64,000 nucleotides of DNA from Streptomyces fumanus. Its GTDB lineage: Bacteria > Actinomycetota > Actinomycetes > Streptomycetales > Streptomycetaceae. Positions 51,772 to 60,262 of the stretch are shown here, in pieces. The position numbers and the translations under genes are program-made. Under the pieces are notes generated by a model. The model did no database searches. It was not told the DNA's origin and saw only the letters and a program-made list of their open reading frames with translations. How positions within the stretch are numbered: the stretch's first letter is position 1; each line of letters begins with the position of its first letter. The DNA is taken from the NCBI RefSeq assembly GCF_014655295.1, contig NZ_BNBI01000013.1, positions 170,251 to 234,250 of the forward strand. Reading direction: 5' to 3'.

Positions 51772-51821
51772 CGTGGGGCGTGTGCGGTCACGTCACCCGG
51801 ACGGCCGCGGGCCGACCGGGC

Positions 51822-54431
51822 TCAGGCGGCCGGGCACCCGGCGGGGACGGGCCGGGACGCGTCCCGGATCAGGGCCTCATGGGCGGCCCGCACGCGCGGG
51901 ACGTCCGGCTTGAGGACCTTGCGGTCGTAGGTCGTCAGGCCGTTCAGCTCGCCCTCGACATCGCTGATCTGGGTGTAGACCGCGCCGTTGCTCCCCCGGC
52001 ACACCAGGGCGCGCACCTCGGCCAGCTTGGCGAGGTAGTCGTCGGTGTAGGTCGCCGGGTCGACGTCGACGTACGACTGCTGCACCGACCAGGCGTGGCC
52101 GGGCACCGCCAGGCCGAGGCCGCCGTACTCGCCGCTGACCAGGGCCCGTTCGCCGTCCGGCCGGGGCGGCAGAGCGGGGCTCGGGTAGCCGTGCTCGTCC
52201 ATGATGTCGCCCGCGTTGCCGTCGGCGCCGAGGTTCAGGCCCGACTGGTTGTTGACCAGCCGGGTCGGGTCCCAGCGCTTGGCCTGCTCGGCGATCCGGC
52301 CGATGTCGTACTGGCCCCAGCCCTCGTTGAAGGTGACCCACATGACGACCGAGGGGCTGCTGATGTGCTCGTCGATCATCTCCTTCATCTCGTGCTCGTA
52401 CTGGGCGCGGGCGGCGGCCGACGGGCTGGTCCCGGCGTTCATCGCGGGCATGTCCTGCCAGACCAGCAGGCCCAGCCGGTCCGCCCAGTAGAACCAGCGG
52501 TCGGGTTCGACCTTGATGTGCTTGCGCACCGAGTTGAAGCCGAGCCGCTTGTGCAGCCTCAGGTCGTACGCGAGGGCCTCGTCGGTGGGCGCGGTGTGCA
52601 GGCCGTCCGGCCAGAAGCCCTGGTCGAGGGTGGCCATCAGGAAGACCGGCTCGCCGTTGAGGACCGTGCGGGGCACGCCGTCCACCTTCTCGACCGCGAT
52701 GGACCGCATCCCGAAGTAGCTGCCGACGCGGTCGGCGCCGACGGTGACCTTCAGGTCGTACAGGAAGGGGTCGTCGGGCGACCACAGCCGCGGGTTCGCG
52801 ATCCTCAGGGTGAGCGGGGAGCCGGTGCGGCCGGTGGCGGTGGCCACCTTGCGGTGTCCGGCGTACGCCGTCGCCGTGACCCGTACCCCGTCGCGCACGC
52901 CGCGCGGCTCGACGGTCAGGGTGGAGGCGTCGGTGTCCGGGGTGAGCTTCAGGGAGTCGACGTGGTCGCGGGCGACCGGTTCCATCCAGACGGTCTGCCA
53001 GATGCCGGAGCTGGGCGTGTACCAGATGCCGCTCGGGTCCAGGCGCTGCTTGCCCATCGGCGGGTTCTCGCCGCCGGCCGCGTCGGTCGGGTCGTAGACG
53101 CCGACGATCAGCTCCTGGGTGCGGCCGGGCTTGAGCGCGTCGGTGATGTCCGCGCCGAACTTGTCGTAACCGCCCTTGTGCTCGGCGACCTTGGTGCCGT
53201 TGACGTACACCTCGCTCTGCCAGTCGACCGCGCCGAAGTTGAGCTTCAGCCGCTGTCCGGAGCCGATGTGCCAGTTCTTGGGCACGGTGAAGGTGCGGCG
53301 GTACCACATGCGGTCCTCGTGCCGCTGGACGCCGGAGAGCTGGGACTCCACCGGGTACGGGACGAGGATGCGCTCGCCGAGGTCCTTGCCGACCGGCGGC
53401 CGCTCGCCCGCCTCGGCGGCGGCGAACTGCCAGCGGCCGTTGAGGTTGCGCCAGTCGGCGCGGGTGAGCTGGGGGCGCGGGTACTCGGGGTGGGCGTTGT
53501 CCGGCCCGACCTCGTCGGCCCACTCGGTGCGCAGCTCGTAGGTGGAGCGGTTGGGCCCGCTGGTCAGGAAGGCGCTGACAACGTTGCCTTCGGTGTCGGT
53601 GAGGCCGCCTTCGCCGTCGTAGCGGAGGTCGGCGGTGCCCCGGGCGGTGCCGGTCTTGTTGCCGACGACGGGTTCGGCGAGGCCCACCAGCAGGGCGGCG
53701 GGGTCGGCCGGGTCCCGCCGGACGGTGCCCAGCGGCCACCGGGCGCCGCCGATCACCGCGTCGAGGTGGTCGGCGAGACCGGCCGGGGGTACGGCGAGCG
53801 GCTGGGCGAAGTCGAGCTTGAGGGTGCGGCCGGTGGGGAGGACCGTGGCGGCGGTGGGGCCGTTGTAGTCGAAGCCGTCGGGGAGCCGGAACGCCGACCG
53901 GGGGACGGCCTCCTTGGCGCCGCCGGGCTCGGTCCAGCGCAGATGGAGGTTGGAGCCGCCGTAGTGCTCGAAGTACTCCATCTTGAAGTCGTACGGCCGG
54001 CCGGCCGTCAGCTCGATCGGCTCGGCGGTCTGCTCCCGGTCCCAGTCGTCGACCCAGTGGTCGATGGCGAGCTTGCCGTCGACCCAGAGCCGGAAGCCGT
54101 TGTCGGCGGAGACCGAGAAGGTGTGGGCGCCGGTCCGCTCCGGCACCAGCTTGCCGGTCCAGCGGACGCTGACGTCGTCCGACTGCCCGGTGGTGAAGTT
54201 CAGGCGCGGCTCCAGGTTGTCGAAGTCCAGTTGCGGGTCGAAGGCGGTGGCCTTCAGCTCGTGGAAGTCGAAGGCGCCGGGGGCGGACTGGGTGTAGTAC
54301 TCGCCCTTGAGGCCGTGGACCTCGGCGGCGGTGCCGTCGGCGCCCGCGGCGGGCACGGCGGTGAGTCCCGCGGTGCCGAGCGCGGCGGCGAGCAGCAGCG
54401 CGAAGCGGTCTCTGAGTCGTCTGATGCGCAC
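51822..54431 (-). CDS. Secreted PA14 and glycoside hydrolase family 2 protein
   Basis: 869 residues. A signal peptide (MRIRRLRDRFALLLAAALG, cleavage near AAGADG) is followed by a PA14 carbohydrate-binding domain (about 40-180: GLKGEYYTQSAPGAFDF, FSVSADNGFRLWVDGKL). A short Ig-like part precedes the GH2 sugar-binding domain (about 335-480: WRNLNGRWQFAAAE, MWYRRTFTVPKNW, GAVDWQSEVYVNG). The TIM barrel has FNSVRKHIKVEPDRWFYWAD, WVTFNEGWGQYDI (acid/base Glu near 701) and LVSGEYGGLG (nucleophile Glu near 767). Both catalytic Glu are present. The substrate is probably a beta-galactoside, mannoside or glucuronide. AAGGAGAGGG precedes the start; a 14-bp palindrome lies 87 bp upstream. Confidence 0.9.
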   Translation of the reverse strand: MRIRRLRDRFALLLAAALGTAGLTAVPAAGADGTAAEVHGLKGEYYTQSAPGAFDFHELKATAFDPQLDFDNLEPRLNFTTGQSDDVSVRWTGKLVPERTGAHTFSVSADNGFRLWVDGKLAIDHWVDDWDREQTAEPIELTAGRPYDFKMEYFEHYGGSNLHLRWTEPGGAKEAVPRSAFRLPDGFDYNGPTAATVLPTGRTLKLDFAQPLAVPPAGLADHLDAVIGGARWPLGTVRRDPADPAALLVGLAEPVVGNKTGTARGTADLRYDGEGGLTDTEGNVVSAFLTSGPNRSTYELRTEWADEVGPDNAHPEYPRPQLTRADWRNLNGRWQFAAAEAGERPPVGKDLGERILVPYPVESQLSGVQRHEDRMWYRRTFTVPKNWHIGSGQRLKLNFGAVDWQSEVYVNGTKVAEHKGGYDKFGADITDALKPGRTQELIVGVYDPTDAAGGENPPMGKQRLDPSGIWYTPSSGIWQTVWMEPVARDHVDSLKLTPDTDASTLTVEPRGVRDGVRVTATAYAGHRKVATATGRTGSPLTLRIANPRLWSPDDPFLYDLKVTVGADRVGSYFGMRSIAVEKVDGVPRTVLNGEPVFLMATLDQGFWPDGLHTAPTDEALAYDLRLHKRLGFNSVRKHIKVEPDRWFYWADRLGLLVWQDMPAMNAGTSPSAAARAQYEHEMKEMIDEHISSPSVVMWVTFNEGWGQYDIGRIAEQAKRWDPTRLVNNQSGLNLGADGNAGDIMDEHGYPSPALPPRPDGERALVSGEYGGLGLAVPGHAWSVQQSYVDVDPATYTDDYLAKLAEVRALVCRGSNGAVYTQISDVEGELNGLTTYDRKVLKPDVPRVRAAHEALIRDASRPVPAGCPAA

Positions 54432-54518
54432 GGACCCTCTCCTTGAGGACGGGGGGTGGCTGGTGGCTCAGGGTTCTGCGGTCGGTGTCCTGCGTGCCGC
54501 TGTCACACCGAGGCTCTA

Positions 54519-54532
54519 TTACATCGATGTAA
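54519..54532 (-). promoter_or_regulatory. LacI-type palindromic operator upstream of GH2 gene
   Basis: TTACATCGATGTAA is a perfect 14-bp palindrome with a central CG step, the usual feature of LacI-family operators. It lies 87 bp upstream of the GH2 start, in an AT-rich stretch within GC-rich DNA. No LacI gene is in the window, so the regulator would act from elsewhere. Confidence 0.55.
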
Positions 54533-54613
54533 CAGCAGCATGCATGACAACACGGATTCCGCTTCGCGTCCAGGGACATGACAACAACCCCAGGGGCCAC
54601 CGCCCCGGACCCG

Positions 54614-55834
54614 CTAGGGCACCCGCTGGCCCTTGCCGAGCGCGATCACGCCGCCCTTGGAGACGGTGTACAGCTCCGCGTCCCGTTCGGGGTTGACGCC
54701 GATGGTCGCGCCCGGCGGCACCTGGACGTTCTTGTCCAGCACCGCGCCGCGCACCACCGCGCCCCGCCCGATGTGCACGTTGTCGTGCAGCACCGACCCC
54801 TGCACCACCGCCCCCGGGTCGACCACCACCCCGGGTGACAGCACGGACCGGGTGACCTGGCCGCGGATCAGGCACCCGGCGCTGACGATCGACTCGCTGG
54901 CGATGCCGCCCGCGTTGAACCGGGCCGGCGACAACTGCCCGGAGTGGGTGTATATCGGCCACTGCCGGTTGTAGAGGTTGAACGCCGGGCGCTCGGCGAT
55001 CAGGTCCATGTGGGCGTCGTAGTAGGCGTCCAGGGTGCCCACGTCCCGCCAGTAGCCCTGGTCGCGGGTGGTCTCGCCGGGCACGTGGTTGTCGCTGAAG
55101 TCGTACAGCGCGGCCTCGCCCCGCTCGGTGAGCTGGGGCAGGATCGACCCGCCCATGTCGTGCACCGAGTGTTCGTCCTCGGCGTCCCGGTGCAGCGCCT
55201 CGATCAGGGCCTTGGTGGTGAACAGGTAGTTGCCCATCGAGGCGAAGACGCACTCGGGGTCGTCGGCGAGGCCGGGCGAGTCGGCGGGCTTCTCCAGGAA
55301 GCTCTGCACCGTCTGCCCGTCGGAGCCCGGCGTGATCACCCCGAACGAGGCGGACTCGGCGCGCGGCACCCGGATCCCGGCGACGGTCACGCCCGCGCCG
55401 GACTCGATGTGCTGGGCGAGCATCTGCCGCGGGTCCATCCGGTACACGTGGTCGGCGCCGAACACGGCGACGTACTCGGGCTGTTCGTCGTGGACCAGGT
55501 TGAGCGACTGCAGGATCGCGTCGGCGCTGCCCAGGTACCAGCGCGGGCCGAGCCGCTGCTGGGCGGGGACCGGGGTGACGTAGTTGCCGAGCAGGCTGGA
55601 CATCCGCCAGGTGGTGGTGATGTGCCGGTCCAGCGAGTGCGACTTGTACTGCGTGAGGACGCAGACCCGCAGGATGTCGCCGTTGACCAGGTTGGACAGC
55701 ACGAAGTCGACGAGCCGGTAGGTGCCACCGAAGGTGACCGCGGGTTTGGCCCGGTCCGCGGTCAGGGGCATCAGTCGCTTGCCCTCCCCTCCCGCCAGGA
55801 CGATGCCCAGCACCGAAGGACCTCCACGACGCAT
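54614..55834 (-). CDS. glgC: GlgC, glucose-1-phosphate adenylyltransferase
   Basis: 406 residues. The nucleotidyltransferase motif is VLGIVLAGGEGKRLMPLTADRAKPAV (about 8-33), followed by RLVDFVLSNLVNG, RWYLGSADAILQ, VFGADHVYRMD, FLEKPAD and GYWRDVGTLDAYYDAHMDL. The C-terminal left-handed beta helix has FNAGGIASESIVSAGCLIRG and VVDPGAVVQGSVLHDNVHIG. It makes ADP-glucose for glycogen. The ATG at 55834 gives the N-terminus MRRGGPSVLG known for streptomycete GlgC; a GTG six bases earlier is too close to the GGAGGGGAG site. It lies downstream of glgA on the same strand, 54 bp away. Confidence 0.96.
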   Translation of the reverse strand: MRRGGPSVLGIVLAGGEGKRLMPLTADRAKPAVTFGGTYRLVDFVLSNLVNGDILRVCVLTQYKSHSLDRHITTTWRMSSLLGNYVTPVPAQQRLGPRWYLGSADAILQSLNLVHDEQPEYVAVFGADHVYRMDPRQMLAQHIESGAGVTVAGIRVPRAESASFGVITPGSDGQTVQSFLEKPADSPGLADDPECVFASMGNYLFTTKALIEALHRDAEDEHSVHDMGGSILPQLTERGEAALYDFSDNHVPGETTRDQGYWRDVGTLDAYYDAHMDLIAERPAFNLYNRQWPIYTHSGQLSPARFNAGGIASESIVSAGCLIRGQVTRSVLSPGVVVDPGAVVQGSVLHDNVHIGRGAVVRGAVLDKNVQVPPGATIGVNPERDAELYTVSKGGVIALGKGQRVP

Positions 55835-55888
55835 GGCCACTCCCCTCCACCCTCGCTGTGGCCCATGACTGCCCGTGGGCCCGACCGC

Positions 55889-57085
55889 CTAAGCCTGTTC
55901 CAGGACTTCCTCGTAGAGCCGGACCGTGCGGCGGGCCACCGCGTCCCAGCCGAACTCGTCCACCGCGCGCTCCCGTCCGGCCCCGCCCATCCGGCGGGCG
56001 GTCGCGGGATCGCCGATGACCGAGTCCAGGGCCCGGGCGAGGCCCGCCTCGAAGTCGTCGTCCACATCGACGAGTACCCCGGTTTCGCCGTCCGCCACGA
56101 CTTCCGGGATACCTCCGGTGCGGGAGGCCACGACGGGCGTGCCGCAGGCCATCGCCTCCAGGTTGACGATGCCCAGCGGTTCGTAGACCGAGGGGCAGAC
56201 GAACACGGCGGCGTGGGTGAGGAGTTGGATGACCTCCGGGCGCGGCAGCATCTGCGGGATCCAGTGCACGCCCGCGCGGACCCGGCTCAGCTCCTGGTAC
56301 AGCTCCCGGAACTCCCGGTCGATCTCCGGGGTGTCGGGCGCCCCGGCGCAGAGCACCACCTGCGCGGCCGGGTCGATGTCCCGTACCGCGCGCAGCAGAT
56401 GGGGCACGCCCTTCTGCCGGGTGATCCGGCCGACGAACAGCACGTACGGGCGGGAGCGGTCCAGGCCGATCCGGTCCAGGGCGTCGGTGGCGGGGTCGGG
56501 GCGGTACAGGCGGGTGTCGATGCCGTTGTGCACGACGTGCACCCGGTCCTTCTCCAGCCCCGGGTAGCAGGCGAGGATGTCCTCGCGCATCGCGCCGGAG
56601 ACGGCGACCACCGCGTCGGCGGACTCGATCGCGGTGCGCTCGGCCCAGCTCGACAGGGCGTAGCCGCCGCCGAGTTGCTCGGCCTTCCACGGGCGCAGCG
56701 GCTCCAGGGAGTGCGCGGTCATGACGTGCGGCACGCCGTGCAGCAGCTTGGCGAGGTGGCCGCCGAGGTTGGCGTACCAGGTGTGGGAGTGCACCAGGTC
56801 GCGGCCGGCCAGGGCGGCGGCCATGGCGAGGTCCACGGAGAAGGTGCGCAGCGCGTCGTTGGCGCCGTCCAGGCCGGACCAGGGGCGGTGGCGCAGGACG
56901 CCGGGGGCGTCGGCGCCGGACGCCTCGCCCCAGCAGTGCACGTCCAGGTCGACCAGCGCGGCGAGTTCCCGCGCGAGGAACTCGACATGGACACCGGCAC
57001 CGCCGTAGACGTCCGGCGGGTACTCCCGGGTCAGCAGGCCCACACGCACCCGGAACCTCCCGTTCTCGGCGACTGGTCCGACCAT
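55889..57085 (-). CDS. glgA: GlgA-type actinobacterial glycogen synthase / maltose-1-phosphate synthase (GT4)
   Basis: 398 residues. The GT4 glycosyltransferase fold begins RVGLLTREYPPDVYGGAGVHVEFLARELA and continues VHSHTWYANLGGHLAKLLHGVPHVMTAHSLEPLRPWK, VHNGIDTRLYRP, YVLFVGRITRQKGVPHLLRAV and CPSVYEPLGIVNLEAMACGTPVVAS with the donor-binding E-x7-E (EPLGIVNLE). This is the actinobacterial GlgA/GlgM group, which uses ADP-glucose to extend glucan or to make alpha-maltose-1-phosphate for GlgE. It pairs with glgC. Starts possible at ATG 57085 or GTG 57091; no clear ribosome-binding site settles it. Confidence 0.88.
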   Translation of the reverse strand: MVGPVAENGRFRVRVGLLTREYPPDVYGGAGVHVEFLARELAALVDLDVHCWGEASGADAPGVLRHRPWSGLDGANDALRTFSVDLAMAAALAGRDLVHSHTWYANLGGHLAKLLHGVPHVMTAHSLEPLRPWKAEQLGGGYALSSWAERTAIESADAVVAVSGAMREDILACYPGLEKDRVHVVHNGIDTRLYRPDPATDALDRIGLDRSRPYVLFVGRITRQKGVPHLLRAVRDIDPAAQVVLCAGAPDTPEIDREFRELYQELSRVRAGVHWIPQMLPRPEVIQLLTHAAVFVCPSVYEPLGIVNLEAMACGTPVVASRTGGIPEVVADGETGVLVDVDDDFEAGLARALDSVIGDPATARRMGGAGRERAVDEFGWDAVARRTVRLYEEVLEQA

Positions 57086-57348
57086 GGTCACCCAGATGGG
57101 GCCGGTGGGGAAGAGCGCGGGCGCGGTGGCCGGTGTGGGCTCCGCCGCCGGGGGGCGGTCCGGCGGCGCCCACCCTGGGGAGGACGGCGGCCCCGGCGTA
57201 CTCCATCGGCAGTAGGAGCCAATGCGTGCTCAGGGCTGACGACGGGAAGCCTCCGGCGCGGCAGGGTGTTGGACATGGAAGCCGACCGTACGCCGCGCCG
57301 GGCCGGGCCCACCGGGCCGGGCTCCCGCCTCACGCAGAGGAACAGCCG

Positions 57349-58491
57349 ATGAGCGCCCTCGCGTTGTCCGTGGTGCTCTGCCTGGTGTCCGCCGTCGCGT
57401 ACGCCGGTGGCGCGATCGTGCAGGAGCAGGTCGCGGTCTCCTCTCCCGACCGGCAGTACGCGCCGCTGCGCCGGCCGAGCTGGTGGGCGGCGGTCGCGCT
57501 CAACGGACTGGGCGGCCTGCTGCACGTGGTGGCGCTCGCCTACGGCCCGCTCAGCCTGGTGCAGCCGCTGGGCGCGCTGACCATCGTGTTCGCCCTGCCG
57601 ATGGCCGCGGTGTTCGTCGGCCGCCGGGCCGGTGCCACGGCCTGGCGGGGCGCCATCATGGCCACGGTCGGTCTCGCGGGCCTGCTCTCGCTGGTCGGCT
57701 CGGCCGGCTCGCACTCCCTGACCACCCCCCAGCGCTGGGGGGTGGCGCTGGTGACCGGGGCGGTGGTCGTGGCGCTGATGGTGGCCGGCCGGGCCGCGCA
57801 CCGGCATCCGGCGGCCCGCAGCATGCTGCTCGCCACCGCCTCCGGCATCGCCTTCGGGATGTCCTCGGTCTTCACCAAGACCGTCGCCGTCGACTGGACC
57901 GGCGGCGTCTCCGCCGGGGACCTGCCCTCCCTCGCCGTGATCGGCGTGCTCGCCACGGCGGGCATGCTGCTCTCCCAGGCGTCCTACCGGGGCGCGGGCC
58001 TGGCCGCCCCGCTGGCCACGCTCACGGTGGTCAACCCGGTGGTGGCCGCGGCGGTCGGCATCACGATGTTCGGCGAGACCTTCCGCTACGGCACCGCCGG
58101 CACGGCGCTCGCGCTGGGCTGCGGGGTGGTGGCGGCCGGTGGCCTGATCCTGCTCACGACGGAGCGGATCGCGCGTACGGCGGCGGAGGCGGAGGCCGAA
58201 GCAGAGGCGGGGGCAGAGGCGGAGGCGGAAACCGAGAGCCGGGTGCCGACGCCGGGGTCGGGGGCGGGGCCCAGGTCGGAGTCGGGATCGGGGTCGCGGT
58301 CGGGGTCGCGGTCGGGATCGGCCGGGCGGGTGCTCGTGCCCGCCCCGGCGGTGCCACGGCCGTCCGCGGCCGAGCCCGAGCCCGCGCCGGAGGAACCGGC
58401 CGGCGCGGGGGCGGTGCCGCTGTGCCCGTTCTACGCCGGTCCGTACGTCCTGTTCCCCGCGCCGGACCGGCGCGAACGGGTCAGATCCTGA
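57349..58491 (+). CDS. DMT/EamA-type membrane transporter with long acidic/Ser tail
   Basis: 380 residues. Residues 1-270 hold about nine membrane helices (ALSVVLCLVSAVAYAGGAIVQEQ, LGGLLHVVALAYGPLSLVQPLGALTIVFALPMAAVFVG and so on) with two EamA-like halves; LSLVQPLGALTIVFALP and APLATLTVVNPVVAAAVGITMFGE are the paired motifs. The 110-residue C-terminal tail is low complexity: an Ala/Glu run (EAEAEAEAGAEAEAE) and a Ser/Gly/Arg run (SESGSGSRSGSRSGS), then Pro-rich sequence. Such tails are not part of the family. Substrate unknown. Its last 11 bp overlap the end of the converging cell-wall hydrolase gene. Confidence 0.83.
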   Translation: MSALALSVVLCLVSAVAYAGGAIVQEQVAVSSPDRQYAPLRRPSWWAAVALNGLGGLLHVVALAYGPLSLVQPLGALTIVFALPMAAVFVGRRAGATAWRGAIMATVGLAGLLSLVGSAGSHSLTTPQRWGVALVTGAVVVALMVAGRAAHRHPAARSMLLATASGIAFGMSSVFTKTVAVDWTGGVSAGDLPSLAVIGVLATAGMLLSQASYRGAGLAAPLATLTVVNPVVAAAVGITMFGETFRYGTAGTALALGCGVVAAGGLILLTTERIARTAAEAEAEAEAGAEAEAETESRVPTPGSGAGPRSESGSGSRSGSRSGSAGRVLVPAPAVPRPSAAEPEPAPEEPAGAGAVPLCPFYAGPYVLFPAPDRRERVRS

Positions 58492-59875
58492 CCCCGCCGG
58501 CCCGGAGATAGGCCAGCGGGTCGATGTCCGTGCCGAAGCCGGGCCCCGTCCGCACCTCGAAGTGGAGGTGCGGGCCCGTGCTGTTCCCGGTGGACCCCGA
58601 GCGCCCTATGCGCTGCCCCGCGCTGACGTTCTGCCCCACCTTCACGGAGATCGCCGACAGGTGGGCGTACTGGGTGTAACGGCCGTCGGCGTGCCGGATG
58701 ATCACCTGGTAGCCGTACGACCCCGCCCAGCCGGCGCTGACCACGCGGCCCGCGGCGACCGACTTCACCGACGTACCGGTGGGCACGGGGAAGTCGACGC
58801 CGGTGTGGTAGCCCTTCGACCAGGACGAACCGGCCTTGCGGTACGGCGTGCCGATGGCCGCGTCGACGGGGGCGACCATGGTGTGGCCGCCCGTCGCCTT
58901 GGTCCGGCTGTCGGACGCCTTGGTCCCCCTGTCGGACGCCTTGTTCTGCGGCGCGCCCTTCTGCTCGGCCTTGTCGCCCGCCTTCTTCTCGTTCCTCGGC
59001 TTGGCCTTGTCGCCGGACTCGTTCTGGTCCTTCTTCTCGTTCTTCTCCTTGGTCTTGCCGCCGGACTTCTTCTCGTCCTTCTTCTCGGCCTTGCCGCCGG
59101 GCTTCTTGTCGTCCTTGTTCCCGTCCTTGCCGCCGGCCTTGTTCCCGGGGGTCTTCGCGGACTTGCGGTCGGTGGAGCCGTTGGGCAGCGACAGTTTCTG
59201 GCCCGGGAAGATCAGGTCGGGGTCGTCGCCGATCTCCTGGCGGTTGGCGTCGTACAGCCTCGGCCAGCCGCCCCGGACCCGCCGCTCCTCGGCGATGCCG
59301 GACAGGGTGTCCCCGGAGACGACGGTGTACATCCGGGACCGTCCGGCCCGCGACTGCGGGGTGGTCTGCGGCCGCACATCGGCGGCCTTCCCGCCCGTAC
59401 CGTTTCTGCTGTCCTCGTCGGCCTTCGGGGCCTGGTCCGACGACCCGACCGGGGTCTTCTTCTCTCCGCCGGCCGGCCGGATGTCGGGGGTGCCGCTGTC
59501 CCGGGTCAGTCCGGCGCGCTGTGAGCAGACCGGCCAGGCGCCGGGGCCCTGCCCGTCGAGCACCTTCTCGGCGATGGCGATCTGCTGTTCCTTGGTGGCC
59601 AGGTCGGCGCGCGGCGCGTACCGGGTGCCGCCGTACGCCTCCCACGTGGACTGCGTGAATTGCAGCCCGCCGTAGTAGCCGTTGCCGGTGTTGATGTCCC
59701 AGTCGCCGGTCGACTCGCAGGCGGCGACCCGGTCCCAGGTCTCCACGTCGGCGGCGTGGACGCTGCCGGTGCCGATGAGCGGGAGTGCCATGCCGGCGCC
59801 GCCGGCGGTGACGGTGAGTGAGGCCCGGTTGATCCTGTTCGGCTGATACCGGCGGTGCCGGCCGCGTACGGCCAT
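58481..59875 (-). CDS. rpfD: RpfD-like resuscitation-promoting factor: Rpf, LysM and M23 peptidase domains
   Basis: 464 residues. A signal peptide (NRASLTVTAGGAGMALPLIGTGSVHA) is followed by the Rpf transglycosylase-like domain (about 43-118: ETWDRVAACESTGDWDINTGNGYYGGLQFTQSTW-type residues, catalytic Glu54). A linker and a LysM domain (about 183-227: YTVVSGDTLSGIAEERRV, DLIFPGQKLSLP) precede a long Lys/Glu/Asp-rich linker (about 235-330). The M23/LytM endopeptidase (about 345-455) has HTGVDFPVPTGT, YAHLSAISVKVGQ and GPHLHFEVR. All zinc ligands are present. It cleaves both glycan and peptide bonds of the wall during germination or growth. ATG 59875 has GAGGGAG six bases upstream, so longer frames were rejected. 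Confidence 0.92.
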   Translation of the reverse strand: MAVRGRHRRYQPNRINRASLTVTAGGAGMALPLIGTGSVHAADVETWDRVAACESTGDWDINTGNGYYGGLQFTQSTWEAYGGTRYAPRADLATKEQQIAIAEKVLDGQGPGAWPVCSQRAGLTRDSGTPDIRPAGGEKKTPVGSSDQAPKADEDSRNGTGGKAADVRPQTTPQSRAGRSRMYTVVSGDTLSGIAEERRVRGGWPRLYDANRQEIGDDPDLIFPGQKLSLPNGSTDRKSAKTPGNKAGGKDGNKDDKKPGGKAEKKDEKKSGGKTKEKNEKKDQNESGDKAKPRNEKKAGDKAEQKGAPQNKASDRGTKASDSRTKATGGHTMVAPVDAAIGTPYRKAGSSWSKGYHTGVDFPVPTGTSVKSVAAGRVVSAGWAGSYGYQVIIRHADGRYTQYAHLSAISVKVGQNVSAGQRIGRSGSTGNSTGPHLHFEVRTGPGFGTDIDPLAYLRAGGVRI

Positions 59876-60262
59876 GAACATCTCCCTCGACATGGCGTCA
59901 GGAGCGGCAAAAGTAAACGCCGCGAACTGGCCATGACAAGAGGGGTATCGGCCGCTCGTCCGTCCCAACTGGCGGAGACCCGGCGCGTGTTGGTCGGCGG
60001 AGGGCGTGCGGGAGGCGTGCGCGGTGAGCCGGTGTGCCCCTCGCGTCCGTATGTCCGGGCGAGCGGTGGCCGCCGGGGCCGGACGTGCGCCCGGGATCAG
60101 GGCACGTCAGGATGGCCGGGCGGGAACAAGACGGCGGGCCCCGCGGCTGTACGGAGATCACCGGATCACCGGGAGCACGGGATTCACCGGGAGCCACCGG
60201 GAACACCGGGATCACGGAGATCCCTGAGGTCACTGAGAGCACGACCATGAGGAGCCATCCCA
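59876..60262. other. Gene-free divergent region with short CACCGGGA repeats
   Basis: This 387-bp gap separates the divergent rpfD-like and 6-phosphogluconate dehydrogenase genes. Positions about 60150-60245 contain many near-repeats of the type GATCACCGGGA, GATTCACCGGGA and AACACCGGGATCACGG. Near 59890-59945 is a stretch with TTGTCATGGCCAGTTCGCG on the minus strand, likely leader or promoter of rpfD. I looked for the c-di-AMP (ydaO) riboswitch that precedes other streptomycete rpf genes and could not recognise its conserved blocks. Confidence 0.4.

Noticed and set aside
59876..59968. N-terminal extension of the RpfD-like protein to 59968
   Set aside because: The extension does not look like a signal peptide, and the GAGGGAG site is spaced for ATG 59875, after which a normal Tat/Sec-type leader begins.
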